From contig DF241194.1 of assembly GCA_000507305.1 (NCBI GenBank), forward strand, positions 22,241 to 86,240: a stretch of DNA of 64,000 nt. Reading direction: 5' to 3'. Position 1 is the first letter of the stretch. Every line of letters begins with the position of its first letter. Source of the stretch: Breviolum minutum Mf 1.05b.01 (Eukaryota; Sar; Dinophyceae; Suessiales; Symbiodiniaceae). Below, piece by piece: positions 62,141 to 64,000 of the stretch. Below the pieces are notes generated by a model. It saw only the letters and a program-made list of their open reading frames with translations. It was not told where the DNA came from and made no database searches. A program made the position numbers and the translations under genes.

Positions 62141-62457
62141 AAATAAAAAGGGGATCGAATACAATGAAATTGACTTATATATATATATACATTGGGTTTC
62201 CCCTCCAGAATCTGCAGGTTTATAGGCATCCGCTATATAAGCCCCTGGTGGCCAATGTTGGTGGGGAGCACCTTAAACTATATGTGATTGTAGTTCTCAT
62301 CTCAATACATCTACATATACAGAATATGTATGATTATAATTGATTATATATATTTATGGTATGTATATCATGCGCTTGTGTTTTTGCACCTTGTTACGAG
62401 CAAGCAAAATTATGCCATGTCAACTCGGGAACGGAAGTTTTGCACGGCTGCTTCCAG

Positions 62458-64000
62458 GTTGCGACCACTCCACAACTTGCTCGATTTGCCTAAGTGATTT
62501 TGAGGAGCACGCTGCCTACCACATGACTTGTGTGGCTTTTACTCTCATAAATGCAAGGTGTGTCTCAACATCAACATGCATTGTTTGAATGTACTGATGG
62601 TACTGATGTAGCCTTCAGGCTTACTGTAGTGTTTCATTCGGATTAATTATCATCCTTATTCGTGATATCAATTCCTATTCGAGGTGTTTCACAAATGCCT
62701 CAGTTTTTTTGAGAAAATGGGTCATGGTGCCAAATTGAGAGGACAAAAGTTAAGCCTCAAGATGTCTCGTGTATTCTTGACATGATATTCATCTTGGCTG
62801 AATTTCCTCGCAAAATTGAAGCTCTGCTGTTGCAGGAGTCAGCCCTGCTGCGACGTCTGCCTTGTACGCCTCCCTAGTTGCGTCGCACTACAGTCTTTTA
62901 GTGCCAAGATGGACGGTGTTAGGGTATGCAATAGTCGATCTATGGAGCACCGCCCAATAGATGCACGTTTAGAAATCTATTCTGTGGATTACATTGTAGT
63001 TTTGTTTCTGTTTTTAGTTTACCAAAGCCAGCCAGCAGGCTAGGTGTAGCTCCCAGGCAATTCCAGCACGGTCGCCACAAAAATGTTCAAACACGTACAA
63101 CCAATCGGTTTATCAAGACTACCTACTACAAATTCGTGTGTTTTCCCTTGCTGAGAGAAAGTACATGAAAATACAGTAATACAGCATACTGAATTCCAAT
63201 ATAATGGCATACATACTGGTATCAAAACACGCATGACCTGTTGATAACAGGAACATTCGTTCAAGCGCTAAAGATGATCATATAGTCGGGAACGGTTTTT
63301 ATGGTTGAATTGTAGGCATCAGCGTTGGTAGCCTCAGGAACTGATAGCACTGATAGCAATGGTATTATAGTAGCAAAAGGTAGTTCCTTTGGAATAAATC
63401 ACACTAGCATGATCATGAATCTACAGAGGTATTGATAATCTATGATTCTATGATAATCTAGCTAGGACCATTCTAGGATAATCTTGATTGCTTGTGCCTT
63501 CTTTGCATATGATTAGCATGAAAGCAAGTTGTAGATGTTGTAGATTGACTACGTCTGCTTGAAGGGTGGAGATTCTTTGGGGACGAAATAGTTGAATCAA
63601 GTCTAGTCTAGCTAGCACTCTGATGAAGTTTCTGTGCCAAGTTTGGCAAATTCCATGAAATTCCAAAGCCAATTCACGGCACCACAATCCACATTGGTAA
63701 GAAACCGCTGATCCAGTAAATTCTTGGGGAGGGTAGCATGAACACTGTAAACCAGGCCTCTGCCTGTTTCACATACTCCTGTTAAAAGCAAATGAATGCA
63801 TCCCTCCCATGATGTTCACGCGTTATGTAAAGCTGTGGAAATAGAACAAGCACATACCAGATATCAGATATCCGTTAAACTTAATGCTAGTTTTGCACCA
63901 CATTGAGGCAGTCATACCTTTCACCAGTCCTGTGCAGAGTCCTGGCTATCTCGTGTGGGCAGCTGCCCATTGTGCCGCCACTCGTCAAGATGAATGGACC
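62458..64000 (+). CDS. RING-H2 finger protein (likely E3 ubiquitin ligase), 3' end cut by the window
   Basis: An exon from 62458 reads CDHSTTCSICLSDFEEHAA, the first Cys pair of a RING finger. An exon from about 63930 reads SCAESWLSRVGSCPLCRHSS, the last His/Cys part with the usual CPLC pair. The middle of the finger (the Cys-x-His-x-Phe-His stretch) must lie in one or more short exons between them. Candidates are near 62540-62580 and 62830-62930, but I could not fix one. RING-H2 proteins usually bring E2 enzymes to substrates. The gene runs off the end. No membrane segment was identified. Confidence 0.7.

Overview
This looks like nuclear DNA of a dinoflagellate, most likely a Symbiodiniaceae-type alga. 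Four things point that way. Coding signal comes in short exons of about 20 to 350 bases, separated by introns of roughly 85 to 1,500 bases. Conserved protein motifs join cleanly only if introns begin with GC or GA as well as GT, with AG|G acceptors. Every gene I can support is on the + strand, as in dinoflagellate one-way gene arrays. The gene families (NFX1/UPF1-type and PIF1-type helicases, a stand-alone cytosine-5 DNA methyltransferase, a DUF7869/'VGHTH' protein) are ones I recall as multicopy in these algae. That family recall is from memory, with no search done. No bacterial operons, rRNA, tRNA or CRISPR arrays were recognised.

Layout: (1) 1.3-8.6 kb, an unrecognised Gly/Trp-rich, then Pro-rich, then acidic multi-exon gene or genes. 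(2) 8.87-12.68 kb, a Cj0069-family protein, resolved into about eleven exons with a possible N-myristoylation start. (3) 13.15-22.9 kb, a superfamily 1 NFX1/UPF1-type helicase with all main motifs in order. (4) 22.9-29.6 kb, mostly non-coding with scattered weak exons, microsatellites and a 520-base assembly gap. (5) 29.67-38.1 kb, a PIF1-type helicase whose Walker A motif is split by an 86-base intron. (6) 39-43 kb, AT-rich intergenic or intron DNA with a one-N assembly join and a possible relict spliced leader. (7) 43.5-47.46 kb, a DUF7869/'VGHTH' protein. (8) 47.7-48.85 kb, Trp/Glu-rich exons. (9) 49.5-51.6 kb, a C5 DNA methyltransferase with motifs I, IV, VI, VIII and X. (10) 51.8-59.98 kb, a long unrecognised gene ending in a Lys/Gly/Arg-rich tail. 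(11) 60.3-61.3 kb, an unrecognised gene. (12) 62.4 kb to the window end, a RING-H2 gene.

The most interesting signal lies in the introns. Several contain short inverted-repeat elements of about 100-120 bases. Two of these (13.68 kb and 33.25 kb) are copies of one family in opposite orientation, in the introns of two unrelated helicase genes. Another fills most of a 162-base helicase intron. Several introns carry the same 5-15 bases at both splice junctions. Together this suggests introns that were gained from, or are maintained by, MITE- or introner-like DNA elements. Exon limits are given where joining them restores a conserved motif in frame; elsewhere they are approximate.
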